Assembly: GCA_949948835.1 (NCBI GenBank)
Contig: CATLHF010000006.1
Span: forward strand, 25,633-89,632
From: an uncultured Clostridia bacterium
GTDB taxonomy: Bacteria; Bacillota; Clostridia; TANB77; CAG-508
Reading direction: 5' to 3'
Length of the DNA: 64,000 nucleotides
This document shows, piece by piece, positions 46,913 through 58,464 of this stretch (position 1 is the stretch's first letter; each line of letters starts with the position of its first letter). Position numbers and translations under genes: made by a program. The notes beneath the pieces are model-generated. The model ran no database searches and was not told where the DNA came from. It was given only the letters and a program-made list of their open reading frames with translations.

Positions 46913-49227
46913 TATTTTCTCCTTGCAAATTTTTTCTCAATATCATTTTGGTCCATACGAATTGCTGTTGGTCTTCCATGTGGACATGTAAATGGATTTG
47001 GAAGTTTTAATAAGTCATTCATTAAATTATCTACTTCCTCATTTGTTAAATCCATATTTGCTTTCACTGCTGCTTTGCAAGCAACGGTTGCAATAAATCT
47101 TTCTTCGATTTCCTGTTTTGCAGTTCTTGCAACTGTATTGATTTCATCTAATGTTTCTAAGAATAGTTCTTTTGTATCTAAGTCCAAACAAATATTAGGA
47201 ACTCCTGTTAATTTAATGGTATTCTCACCAAATTCTTCAAACACAAATCCAGCTTCTTTAAACATATCTTCATTATCTCTTAAAATATCCATTTCTTTAT
47301 GAGTTAATGTAATAATATCTGGTAACAATAGCATTTGAGAATCTTTTTCTGCATCAGAATAATAATTTTCTTTTACTTTTTCGTACATAACTCTTTCATG
47401 TGCTGCATGTTGGTCAATGATGTATAATTCTTTTTGAATTTCAATAATAATATAAGTATTAAAAGCAATTCCTACTAATCTATAAGTTGGTCTTTTATAT
47501 TCTTCTATATTTTCAAAAATCGATATTTTATTATCTTCTTTTATTAATTCATATGCACTTATTTTTTCTTTTTCTATTTGTTCTTCTTCTATTGCAGATG
47601 CTGGCAATTTTCCAAAAATTTTCTCGTACATTCCTACAAATTCTGGGCTTTGTTCTACATTTTCCATTGTTTCTAACTTATCCATCATTTCTTGTATTTC
47701 ACTACTTGAAAATGCTTTGTTTTCTTCTTTTGAAATCTCCTCTTCTTCCATTACTTTGTTTTCTTTTTGTTCTTGTATCTCTTCTGGTTCTTGCTCTGAT
47801 TTTATTTGATCTGAATTTTCTGAAATTACTTCATATCTTTCATTTGTTTCTTCTAATGTAAGCGATTCTTGTTGTTCCTGGAATTCTACTTCTTGTGGTA
47901 TCTCTAATTTTTGTGTATCTGACATTAATTCACTAATGTTTGTATGTAAATTAGGGTTGTTTTCTGCTTCTTCTTTTAATCTTTTTTGCATTTCCACCAA
48001 TTCTTTAAAAACATCCATCTTTTTATCTTCCATGTTTATTATGTTTTCTTGTTTACTCGTTTCCATCTCTTTTTTCTGAAAGATATCAGCAATCACATTA
48101 TCTTTTTGTTCTATCTCTTCTGTATCTTCTTTTTTTATTTTTCTAAACAAATTGGTAATACTTGGTTTTGTATTTTCTTCTGGCATTACTACGTTAGTAG
48201 TACTTGTTTCTTCTGATTTTTCAGTATTTGCAATTAATTCAGATTGTAATAAAGTATCTTTAATCGCATGATATACTGCTTTAAAAACTTTACTTTCTTC
48301 CTCAAAACGAACTTCTAATTTTGCTGGATGTACATTAACATCAACACGAGCTGGATCCATATCTATATTTAATACTAAAAATCCGTATTTTCCAATTGGT
48401 AATAGCCCTTTAAAGCTGTTTTCGGTTGCACCTGCTAATGTTTTGTCTTTTACATATCTTTTATTAACAAAAAAGATTTGATTACTACGGTTTGATCTTG
48501 CAATCTCTGGTTTTCCTACAACACCTGTTATATGAATATCTTCATATGTATAATCAACATTTAAAACACTACTTGCTATCTCTTTTCCATAGATTGCATA
48601 AATAACATCTTGCAAGTTTCCATTTCCAGATGTTTGAATCACTGTTTTTCCAGAATTAATTAATTTAAATGCTATATTTGGATTTACCAAAGCAAGTCTT
48701 GTAACTACATCTTCTATATATCCTGATTCGGTATAATCTTTTTTTAGAAATTTATAGCGAACTGGAGTATTAAAAAACAAGTTTTGAACCGTAATGGTTG
48801 TTCCTGTAGGACATCCTGCTTCTTCCATAAGAAGTACTTTTCCTGCTTCTACTACAATTCGATTTCCTACTTCTTGTCCTTCTGTTTTTGATACCATTTC
48901 AACATTTGCAATTGCCGCAATACTTGCTAATGCTTCTCCTCTAAAACCCATTGATTTTACCATGTTTAAATCATCGGCATTTCGAATTTTACTCGTTGCA
49001 TGTCTTTCGAATGCAATTTCCATATCATCTGGTGCAATTCCTCTTCCGTTATCAGTAATACGGATATAAGAAATCCCTCCATTTCGAATTTCAATATTAA
49101 TATTCGTTGCACCTGCATCGATTGAATTCTCCACCATTTCTTTTATAACAGATGCTGGTCTTTCTACTACTTCTCCTGCTGCAATTTTGTTAATTGTTAG
49201 TTCATCTAATAATACAATATTTCCCAT
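46912..49227 (-). CDS. mutL: DNA mismatch repair protein MutL
   Basis: The 771-residue protein is long for MutL. It has the GHKL ATPase with AGEVVERPASVIKEMVENSIDAGA, DNGRGI and GFRGEALASIAAIA, then a long acidic linker (about 330-560, very rich in Glu), and the C-terminal dimer domain with the ENDOnuclease-type motif DQHAAHERVMYE and CPHGRP near the end. It couples MutS recognition of mismatches to nicking. mutS is not in the window. Intact frame. Confidence 0.96.
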   Translation of the reverse strand: MGNIVLLDELTINKIAAGEVVERPASVIKEMVENSIDAGATNINIEIRNGGISYIRITDNGRGIAPDDMEIAFERHATSKIRNADDLNMVKSMGFRGEALASIAAIANVEMVSKTEGQEVGNRIVVEAGKVLLMEEAGCPTGTTITVQNLFFNTPVRYKFLKKDYTESGYIEDVVTRLALVNPNIAFKLINSGKTVIQTSGNGNLQDVIYAIYGKEIASSVLNVDYTYEDIHITGVVGKPEIARSNRSNQIFFVNKRYVKDKTLAGATENSFKGLLPIGKYGFLVLNIDMDPARVDVNVHPAKLEVRFEEESKVFKAVYHAIKDTLLQSELIANTEKSEETSTTNVVMPEENTKPSITNLFRKIKKEDTEEIEQKDNVIADIFQKKEMETSKQENIINMEDKKMDVFKELVEMQKRLKEEAENNPNLHTNISELMSDTQKLEIPQEVEFQEQQESLTLEETNERYEVISENSDQIKSEQEPEEIQEQKENKVMEEEEISKEENKAFSSSEIQEMMDKLETMENVEQSPEFVGMYEKIFGKLPASAIEEEQIEKEKISAYELIKEDNKISIFENIEEYKRPTYRLVGIAFNTYIIIEIQKELYIIDQHAAHERVMYEKVKENYYSDAEKDSQMLLLPDIITLTHKEMDILRDNEDMFKEAGFVFEEFGENTIKLTGVPNICLDLDTKELFLETLDEINTVARTAKQEIEERFIATVACKAAVKANMDLTNEEVDNLMNDLLKLPNPFTCPHGRPTAIRMDQNDIEKKFARRK

Positions 49228-49294
49228 ATAAATATCCTCTTCTTTCTAATACTCACTTTATATGGATTATATCATTTATTATCATTTTTTGTAT

Positions 49295-49366
49295 AGTTTT
49301 TTGGAATAAATTATTGAATTTTAAAAGATAAGTTTTTTGGAATAAATTATTGAATTTTAAAAGATA
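49295..49366. repeat. two tandem 36-bp repeats
   Basis: A 36-bp unit starting AGTTTTTTGGAATAAATTAT occurs twice in a row (49295-49330 and 49331-49366) and the next bases start a third copy. It lies upstream of mutL, in an otherwise empty 390-base gap before the Cys-rich peptides. Confidence 0.85.
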
Positions 49367-49401
49367 AGTTTGTTGTCAAACTTCATTTGAACTTTTTTGG
49401 A

Positions 49402-49422
49402 CAATTTACTGACAGTAAATTG
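49402..49422. promoter_or_regulatory. inverted repeat in the mutL upstream gap
   Basis: CAATTTACT-GAC-AGTAAATTG, a 9-bp stem with a 3-base loop. It could be an operator or a weak terminator. The remaining gap up to the Cys-rich peptides shows no other structure I can name. Confidence 0.4.
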
Positions 49423-49625
49423 TTGAGTATAGATAAATAAATATCTTATTTCTTGTGCTAGCATTTTGCTCATACCCTTCTGCTCCTTTATTTAATCTAT
49501 AGAATTATCTTACTGTTTCATCACAATTACTTTTTTTAATTTTGTAACACTTTTTTTGATAAGAGAATAGTATATATCATACGAAAGAACAAAAAACTTA
49601 GTTCTTTATAGGGAGGTTACTTAGT

Positions 49626-49734
49626 ATGAGAAATTGTTGTAACAGTGAGATTTTGTGGTTCATTATCTTATTCTTACTACTTTTTCGGTAGCTGTGGCAA
49701 CAACTGCTGCATAGGTAGATGTAGATGCAACTAG
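49626..49734 (+). CDS. 35-residue Cys-rich membrane peptide, read through a CGG +1 shift
   Basis: ATG at 49626 follows GGAGG. The peptide reads MRNCCNSEILWFIILFLLL, then after the shift FGSCGNNCCIGRCRCN. The shift is TTT-CGG-T (C at 49686); without it the codon after CGG is a stop, so the Cys-rich end would not be made. Cys pairs at both ends and one hydrophobic segment fit a spore coat-like or membrane peptide. The neighbouring peptide gene 57 bases on has similar composition. Confidence 0.65.
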
Positions 49735-49790
49735 CAAATCTTACCCTTAAACAGAAAAGTAGATTAAACATTTGAAAGGGGGGAAAGATT

Positions 49791-49925
49791 ATGCCAGAAA
49801 ACAGAGGTTGCGGATGTGGATGTGGCTGCGGTTTCGGTGGAGACGGTTGCATTTGGATCATCATCGTTATATTAATTCTTTGCTGTTGTTGTGGAAATAA
49901 CAATGGTGGATGTGGATGTTGCTAA
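49791..49925 (+). CDS. 44-residue Cys/Gly-rich membrane peptide
   Basis: The ATG follows AAAGGGGGGA. The peptide has a Gly-Cys repeat start (MPENRGCGCGCGCGFGGDGC), one hydrophobic segment (IWIIIVILILCCCC) and ends NNNGGCGCC. The frame is open without any in-frame CGG, although C-GGA and C-GGT junctions occur between codons. It resembles small Gly-rich sporulation or coat peptides in layout but with many cysteines; role unknown. A terminator follows at 49954. Confidence 0.65.
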   Translation: MPENRGCGCGCGCGFGGDGCIWIIIVILILCCCCGNNNGGCGCC

Positions 49926-49953
49926 TTAAAATAGCAATTATGCTTAGAAAAGA

Positions 49954-49978
49954 GGGAAACTGTTCTATTCAGTTTCCC
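49954..49978 (+). terminator. terminator after the Cys-rich peptides
   Basis: GGGAAACTG and CAGTTTCCC arms with a 7-base loop and a following T run, ending the short peptide cluster. Confidence 0.85.
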
Positions 49979-50022
49979 TTTTTGTTATAGACAAAATAAT
50001 TCTGCCTACTTTGGATCAAAAT

Positions 50023-50514
50023 TTAAGTATCTAAAGATAAGATTTCTTCGATGTCAGAAATAAATTTTTCAGCATCTTCTTCTTTTGGCACGGGAGCTCT
50101 TAGAAGTTGTCTAAATCGATAAGTAAACACAATTTGTTGTGTTTCTTGAAGATCTGCATTTTTCAGTAAAGAATAATAAGCATCTATTATTTCATTTTTC
50201 CTGCCAAATCCTTCTTCACTTGTCTGCTTACATCCTTCTAAAAAACCTGCCCAATATCCAGATTCGTAAACCTCTGGATATGCCGCTTCATAGCCTAAAG
50301 TACAGCCCTTGCTATAACCTTTTTCATAGCCTTTCGTATAGTCCTGTTCCGATATGTATTTTAGGTAACAAATTAAAGTAATCATAGTAACCAAAATGGT
50401 TACTAAAGAAAGCACTAAAAGAATGTCAAAAAACACCAGCCGTCTAAATGTTTTTTTCCTCCATCTAATTCCTTTTATCTTTTTGGATTTCCGGTTATTC
50501 TCATACTTGCTCAT
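50023..50514 (-). CDS. small single-pass membrane protein with GY repeats
   Basis: The 163-residue protein has a basic start, one membrane segment (about 32-52) and a repeat-like stretch with GYEKGYSKGCTLGYE and SGYWAGFLEG, then a helical tail. AGGAGG precedes the ATG. I do not recognise a family. Two in-frame CGG codons (codons 8 and 25) are read through with no sign of a frameshift, unlike the 17 sites elsewhere; a +1 shift at the first would terminate soon after. Like the gene at the left edge, it uses a few more G- and C-ending codons. Confidence 0.65.
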   Translation of the reverse strand: MSKYENNRKSKKIKGIRWRKKTFRRLVFFDILLVLSLVTILVTMITLICYLKYISEQDYTKGYEKGYSKGCTLGYEAAYPEVYESGYWAGFLEGCKQTSEEGFGRKNEIIDAYYSLLKNADLQETQQIVFTYRFRQLLRAPVPKEEDAEKFISDIEEILSLDT

Positions 50515-50595
50515 TTTAATCTCCTCCTGCTTGTTTTATTTTTTAAGCTTTAACATTATATCACAAATTATGTAATTTTGCAAAATGTATTAATC

Positions 50596-50624
50596 AAAAA
50601 AGGAATACTTTCATATTCCTTTTT
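50596..50624 (-). terminator. groESL terminator
   Basis: AAAAAGGAAT/ATTCCTTTTT stem just downstream of the groEL stop on the minus strand. Confidence 0.8.
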
Positions 50625-50626
50625 CA

Positions 50627-52276
<1,650 letters not shown>

Positions 52277-52280
52277 TTAT

Positions 52281-52562
52281 TTATTCTATAACTGCTAATA
52301 TATCGCTTTCTCTTACGATAATTAATTCTTGCTCTTCATATTTTACTTCTGTACCAGAATATTTGCTTACTACTACTTTATCTCCTACTTTTACTTCTAA
52401 TGGAATTAATTCATCATCTTTTTTTAATCCTGGTCCTACCGCAATAACCTCTGCTATTTGTGGTTTTTCTTTACTCGTTGCAGAAAGTATAATTCCACTT
52501 TTGGTTGTTTCTTCACTTTCTATCATTTTAATGACAACTCTGTCTTGTAATGGTTTTAACAT
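52281..52562 (-). CDS. groES: co-chaperonin GroES
   Basis: The 93-residue protein has LKPLQDRVVIKM, ESEETTKSGIILSATSKEKPQ (mobile loop) and GDKVVVSKYSGTEVKYEEQELIIVRESDILAVIE. The heptamer caps GroEL. First gene of groES-groEL, with a CIRCE operator upstream. Confidence 0.97.
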   Translation of the reverse strand: MLKPLQDRVVIKMIESEETTKSGIILSATSKEKPQIAEVIAVGPGLKKDDELIPLEVKVGDKVVVSKYSGTEVKYEEQELIIVRESDILAVIE

Positions 52563-52639
52563 AACTCTTTCCCTCCTTCAAAATTCGAAGAACTTTGTAC
52601 TCTTCTCTCTTCACCCTTCACTGTAAAAACTAATTTATA

Positions 52640-52666
52640 TTAGCACTCTTTTTCTTCGACTGCTAA
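52640..52666 (-). promoter_or_regulatory. CIRCE operator of groESL
   Basis: TTAGCACTC-N9-GACTGCTAA, matching the CIRCE consensus TTAGCACTC-N9-GAGTGCTAA with one mismatch. It is the binding site of the HrcA heat-shock repressor. Confidence 0.92.
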
Positions 52667-52727
52667 TAATTTATACCCAATATACATAAATGTCAATAGT
52701 ATTTTCCAAAATTCACATAGTTTTCAC

Positions 52728-52763
52728 AAAAAAGCGTTCATACTATTGTATGAACGCTTTTTT
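52728..52763. terminator. terminator after pyrG
   Basis: A 16-bp stem AAAAAAGCGTTCATAC with its complement and a 4-base loop, between pyrG and the CIRCE site; T run on both strands. Confidence 0.85.
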
Positions 52764-52774
52764 ATGGTTATTCT

Positions 52775-54397
<1,623 letters not shown>

Positions 54398-54417
54398 CTA
54401 AAAATAAACAAAAAAAC

Positions 54418-54457
54418 AGATTAAAAAAATTCCTGAAAATTCGGTTTTTTTTTAATC
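54418..54457 (-). terminator. hairpin between purF and pyrG
   Basis: AGATTAAAAAAA and its complement TTTTTTTAATCT flank 16 bases, followed by a T run on the minus strand. It may terminate purF or act as a pyrG attenuator. Confidence 0.6.
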
Positions 54458-54524
54458 TATTCTTTAACTCTATGTTACTAGTTTATCATTCTTACTAATA
54501 AATTGCAACATATTTTTACAAAAT

Positions 54525-55943
54525 TTAAAATATTTTTTCAAAACGGTCTTTTTGAATTTCATCTGGTACCGAAATTGGATATTTTCCAGTAAAACATCCT
54601 GTGCAAAATCCATTTCGTTTTGATTTTTTTGCAATTTCTAATAAACTTTCCATACTTAAATACTCTAATGAGTCTGCTCCAATTTCTTGTCTTATTTCTT
54701 CTACTGTTTTGTTATTAGCAATTAGACTTTCCTTATTTGCAACATCAGTTCCAAAATAACAAATATCAGTATAAGCTGGTGATGCAATACGTAAATGTAC
54801 TTCTTTTGCTCCTGCCTTTTTTAATGTTTTTACAATTCTTGTAATGGTTGTTCCTCTTACAATCGAATCATCCACTAATACAATCTTTCTACCCTGTACA
54901 TTTTCTTTAATTGGATTTAGCTTAAGAGCTACTTTTGTTTTACGTTGTGCTTGTGTTGGAAGAATAAAGGTTCTTCCTATGTATTTACTTTTTACAAATA
55001 CCATATCATATGGTATTTTCGATTCTTTTGAATAGCCAAGTGCTGCATCATTTCCAGAGTCTGGAACACCTGCCACAATATCAGCATCTACTGGTGCTTG
55101 ACGAGCTAAATATTTTCCTACTTCTTTTCTAAATTTATGAACATTTAATCCATCGATTGTTGAATCTGGTCTTGCTAAATAAATATATTCAAAAATACAT
55201 AGTCCATCATTTTTTTCATCACTATAGCGAGTAGAAGTTAGCGTATTGTCTGTTACAATTACCATTTCTCCTGGCTCAATATCTCTTACAAATTCTGCAC
55301 CAACGGTATCTAATGCACAGCTTTCTGACGCAAAAACAATATCATCTCCTAATTTTCCCATACATAATGGTCTAAATCCTTGTGGGTCTCTTAAGGCAAT
55401 TAACTTTTGGGATGACATTACTAATAAAGAATATGCTCCTTTTATGTATTTTACTGCATTTTTAACAGCATCTTCAATCGAATGTGTTTTTAATCTTTCT
55501 CTTGCAATTAAATAAGCAATTACTTCTGTATCACTTGTAGAATTAAAAATTGCTCCTGCATTTTGTAATTCTTCTTTTAAATCCATTGCATTCGTAAGGT
55601 TTCCATTATGTACAATACTAAGGTTTCCTTTTGCATATCTTGTTACAATTGGTTGTGCATTTTCTTTTTTAGGTGCTCCTGTTGTAGAGTAACGAACATG
55701 CCCAATTGCCATTTTTCCTTTTGGTAGGGTATCTAATATATGTGGTTTAAACACATTAGAAACAAGGCCTACATCCTTATGATAAGAAATAACACCTCCA
55801 TTATTTACTGCAATTCCACAAGCCTCTTCTCCTCTATGTTGCAAGCTTGAAAGTCCTGCACAAGTAATATTGGCTAAGTCTTCTTCTTTTTCCATAGAAT
55901 AAATTCCAAAAACTCCACACTCTTCTTTTAATTTGCGAAACAT
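54525..55943 (-). CDS. purF: amidophosphoribosyltransferase
   Basis: The 472-residue enzyme begins MFRKLKEECGVFGIYS; the Cys after the short propeptide is the glutaminase nucleophile. It has GHVRYSTTGA, HNGNLTNA, STSDTEV and the PRTase motif VLVDDSIVRGTT, plus four Cys positions fitting an iron-sulphur cluster (CGVFG..., GFCTGCFTGKYP). It catalyses the first step of purine synthesis. Intact frame. Confidence 0.96.
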   Translation of the reverse strand: MFRKLKEECGVFGIYSMEKEEDLANITCAGLSSLQHRGEEACGIAVNNGGVISYHKDVGLVSNVFKPHILDTLPKGKMAIGHVRYSTTGAPKKENAQPIVTRYAKGNLSIVHNGNLTNAMDLKEELQNAGAIFNSTSDTEVIAYLIARERLKTHSIEDAVKNAVKYIKGAYSLLVMSSQKLIALRDPQGFRPLCMGKLGDDIVFASESCALDTVGAEFVRDIEPGEMVIVTDNTLTSTRYSDEKNDGLCIFEYIYLARPDSTIDGLNVHKFRKEVGKYLARQAPVDADIVAGVPDSGNDAALGYSKESKIPYDMVFVKSKYIGRTFILPTQAQRKTKVALKLNPIKENVQGRKIVLVDDSIVRGTTITRIVKTLKKAGAKEVHLRIASPAYTDICYFGTDVANKESLIANNKTVEEIRQEIGADSLEYLSMESLLEIAKKSKRNGFCTGCFTGKYPISVPDEIQKDRFEKIF

Positions 55944-56091
55944 GTTATCTCTTCTCCTCTTTTATCTAATTTTGTCGAAATTTAATGTCTATTTTTATTA
56001 TATCGAATATTTTATAAAATGTATAGTCTCTATTGTAAAAAAAATTACTTTTTGTTATACTTTATAAAAACATAAAAAAAGGGAGGAAATT

Positions 56092-56665
56092 ATGTATCAT
56101 TTAGCTGTTTTTGCATCACGGAAGTGGAACAACTCTCCAAAGTATTATTGATGCTATAAAAAGTAAAACCTTAAACGCTTCTATTTCACTTGTTATCTCT
56201 GACCATGCAGATGCATATGCTTTACAAAGAGCAAAAGACGCTGGCATTGAAACCTACGTTATTCAAACAAAAACCAAAGAAGAAATAGATGAAGAATTAA
56301 GTAATAAATTAAAAAATTACCAAATTGATTTAATTGTACTTGCCGGTTATTTACGACTAATTGGAGACTGTCTGCTAAACACATATACTATTATTAATAC
56401 TCATCCATCCCTACTTCCAAAATTTGGTGGAAAAGGCATGTATGGTATGAATGTTCATAGAGCTGTTATTGAAGCTAAAGAAGAATACAGTGGAGTTACT
56501 CTTCACTATGTAAATCATGAATATGATAAAGGAAATATAATAAAACAAACCAAAGTAAAAGTAGAACCTAGTGATACAGCAGAAACATTATCTGCAAAAG
56601 TCCAAAAAGCGGAAAAAATACAATTAGTAGAAGCATTACAAGAATTTACAAATACCAAAAGATGA
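56092..56665 (+). CDS. purN: phosphoribosylglycinamide formyltransferase, read through a CGG +1 shift
   Basis: The recoded product has 190 residues. After MYHLAVFAS the shift TCA-CGG-A (C at 56119) gives GSGTTLQSIIDAIKS, the family ASGxGTxL. Later come VISDHADAYAL, IDLIVLAGYLRLIG, NTHPSLLPKFGGKGMYG with the catalytic His and VTLHYVNHEYDKG with the Asp. PurN transfers a formyl group from formyl-THF to GAR. GGAGG precedes the ATG. Without the shift the protein would end soon after the start. It converges on purD across an 84-bp palindrome. Confidence 0.92.
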
Positions 56666-56740
56666 TTTTAGGGACGGGGGTAAAAATCACCTTCTTCAAT
56701 TGAAGGATGATTTTTACCCCCGTCCCTAAAATCATCTTTT
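56657..56740. repeat. 84-bp near-perfect palindrome, shared 3' end of purN and purD
   Basis: Arms of 38-39 bases (start AAAAGATGATTTTAGGGACG) match with one bulged base around a short loop. The stops of purN (56663-56665) and purD (56740-56742) lie in or next to its ends, so it is a bidirectional terminator or a mobile palindromic element. Confidence 0.85.
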
Positions 56741-58041
56741 TAATGGATATAGATATTTCCAATATCTTTTCTATAATCTAGTTTAGTATCTACATTTTCT
56801 TCTATTACTTTATATACCTTTTTCTTTAATTCTTCTAAATCCTTTCCTGTTCCTTCAATTGCAAATAGTCTTGATGTGCTAACAGATGTATAGGTATTTT
56901 CTCCTACTTGCTTTGCATTTGCAAAATATAGTTTTAATCCTGCTTCTTTTATTTTATTTGGATTTAATGTAAACACGCAAGGTTCTGTTGCTTTACTTAC
57001 GGCGTATTCTTTACTAACCATATATACAGTAAATGTACAGTTATCTGAGAATTTACAATTTTCTTCTGATAAATCTCCATTTACAATATGTTCCATAACT
57101 TCCGTAAATGGTGTTTCTAATGCATTTAATACATTGATTGCTTCTGGGTCTCCAAATCTTGCATTAAATTCGATAAAACGAATTCCATCTTCACATTTAA
57201 AGAATCCACCATAAATAACTCCTGTAAATTCCATCGAATCTTTATTCATATATTGAATCGTTTTCTTTATTAAATCTGCACATTCATCTACATCTGATTG
57301 TTCCAAAAATGGTAACAATTTATTTTCAAAGCTCATGCATCCCATTCCACCAGTTCCTGGTCCTTTATCATTATCATATCGATATGGATAATCAAATGTA
57401 ATTGGAGTAACAACGATACTTTTTCCGTCTGTTAGAGCCATTACGGTAAATTCAGAACCTTCTACTTTATCTTGCACAATTACTTTCCCACTATCAGCAA
57501 GGCAAGATTTTGCGTATTCATATCCTTCATTTTTTCCTTTAAAATGAATTCCTCCTACTTTTACTCCTTTTCCTCCAGTTAAGCCTTCTGGCTTTACAAC
57601 AAATTCATCATTTTCGTAATTTTTTATTGCTTCTTCTAGTTCACTTTCACTTGTAATGCAGAAATTTTTAATCACCATTTCTGGTTTTAATTTCTTTACA
57701 ATATCTAAAGCATACGTTTTACTCCATTCAATTTTAGAGCCTTTACTCGTTGGTCCAAATACTTGTAATCCAAGACTTTTAGCAAGGTCAATTAGTCCGT
57801 CTTGTAATAAGTTATCACTACTTACCACACACACTTCAATTCCTTCTTCTTTAATAAAGTTTGATACTAATTCTTTATCAAAAGGAGAACCTACAATATA
57901 TTTTCCATGTGATTCCTTTACTGCATCTACAATGGATGGATTTTCATATGGCAATACACTATATAAAGCATATCCCTTACTAATATATTCTGCAAGAACT
58001 GCTTCTCTTCCACCATTTCCTAATAATAAGCATTTTTTCAT
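56740..58041 (-). CDS. purD: phosphoribosylamine-glycine ligase, PurD-like
   Basis: The 433-residue ATP-grasp protein begins MKKCLLLGNGGREAVLAEYI and has PEGLTGGKGVKVGG, EFTVMALTDGKSIVVTPITFDYPYRYD, GPGTGGMGC and FIEFNARFGDPEAINVL, the PurD order. It joins glycine to phosphoribosylamine. The ATP-grasp loops are intact. It converges with purN. Intact frame. Confidence 0.93.
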   Translation of the reverse strand: MKKCLLLGNGGREAVLAEYISKGYALYSVLPYENPSIVDAVKESHGKYIVGSPFDKELVSNFIKEEGIEVCVVSSDNLLQDGLIDLAKSLGLQVFGPTSKGSKIEWSKTYALDIVKKLKPEMVIKNFCITSESELEEAIKNYENDEFVVKPEGLTGGKGVKVGGIHFKGKNEGYEYAKSCLADSGKVIVQDKVEGSEFTVMALTDGKSIVVTPITFDYPYRYDNDKGPGTGGMGCMSFENKLLPFLEQSDVDECADLIKKTIQYMNKDSMEFTGVIYGGFFKCEDGIRFIEFNARFGDPEAINVLNALETPFTEVMEHIVNGDLSEENCKFSDNCTFTVYMVSKEYAVSKATEPCVFTLNPNKIKEAGLKLYFANAKQVGENTYTSVSTSRLFAIEGTGKDLEELKKKVYKVIEENVDTKLDYRKDIGNIYIH

Positions 58042-58189
58042 ATTTATGCTCCTCTCTTTTTCTTTTTTTCTATCATATGATAAAAGACAAATGTTGTCAA
58101 TATATGACTTTATCCTTTGTCACCAATTTTTTATTTTTTTTATATACTATAATAGACAGATTTCTATTACTCTGGAGGTACGAAAGGAA

Positions 58190-58423
58190 ATGAAAAAAAT
58201 ACATCTAGATAACTTGCCTTTGAATACAGAAGGCTTAGTAGATACTTTAAATTGCAGAGGTGCTATTAGAAGGAGATTACTAGACTTAGGAATTGTAAAA
58301 GGAACTAAAATTCTTCCTGTTTTAAAAAGTCCATCTGGTGATCCTACTGCATTTTTGATTCGAGGCAGTTTAATAGCACTTAGAAAAGAAGATGCTAACT
58401 TAATTTTAGTTAACATATATTAA
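58190..58423 (+). CDS. feoA: ferrous iron transport protein A
   Basis: The 77-residue SH3-like protein has CRGAIRRRLLDLGIVKGTKILPVLKSPSGDPTAFLIRGSLIALRKEDANLI, the FeoA pattern. It assists FeoB-mediated ferrous iron uptake. AAAGGAAATG precedes the start; an upstream in-frame stretch lacks a ribosome site and is not included. It is followed by feoB after a small palindrome. Confidence 0.93.
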   Translation: MKKIHLDNLPLNTEGLVDTLNCRGAIRRRLLDLGIVKGTKILPVLKSPSGDPTAFLIRGSLIALRKEDANLILVNIY

Positions 58424-58424
58424 T

Positions 58425-58442
58425 GGGCGATTACAATCGCCC
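58425..58442. repeat. palindrome GGGCGATT type between feoA and feoB
   Basis: GGGCGATT-AC-AATCGCCC followed by TA; similar in style to the other intergenic GGG palindromes in the window. Confidence 0.6.
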
Positions 58443-58464
58443 TACTATTTAAAGAGGTGATACT

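Noticed and set aside
57656..58189. N-terminal extension of feoA
   Set aside because: The upstream in-frame stretch runs antisense through purD and has no ribosome site; the ATG at 58190 has one.
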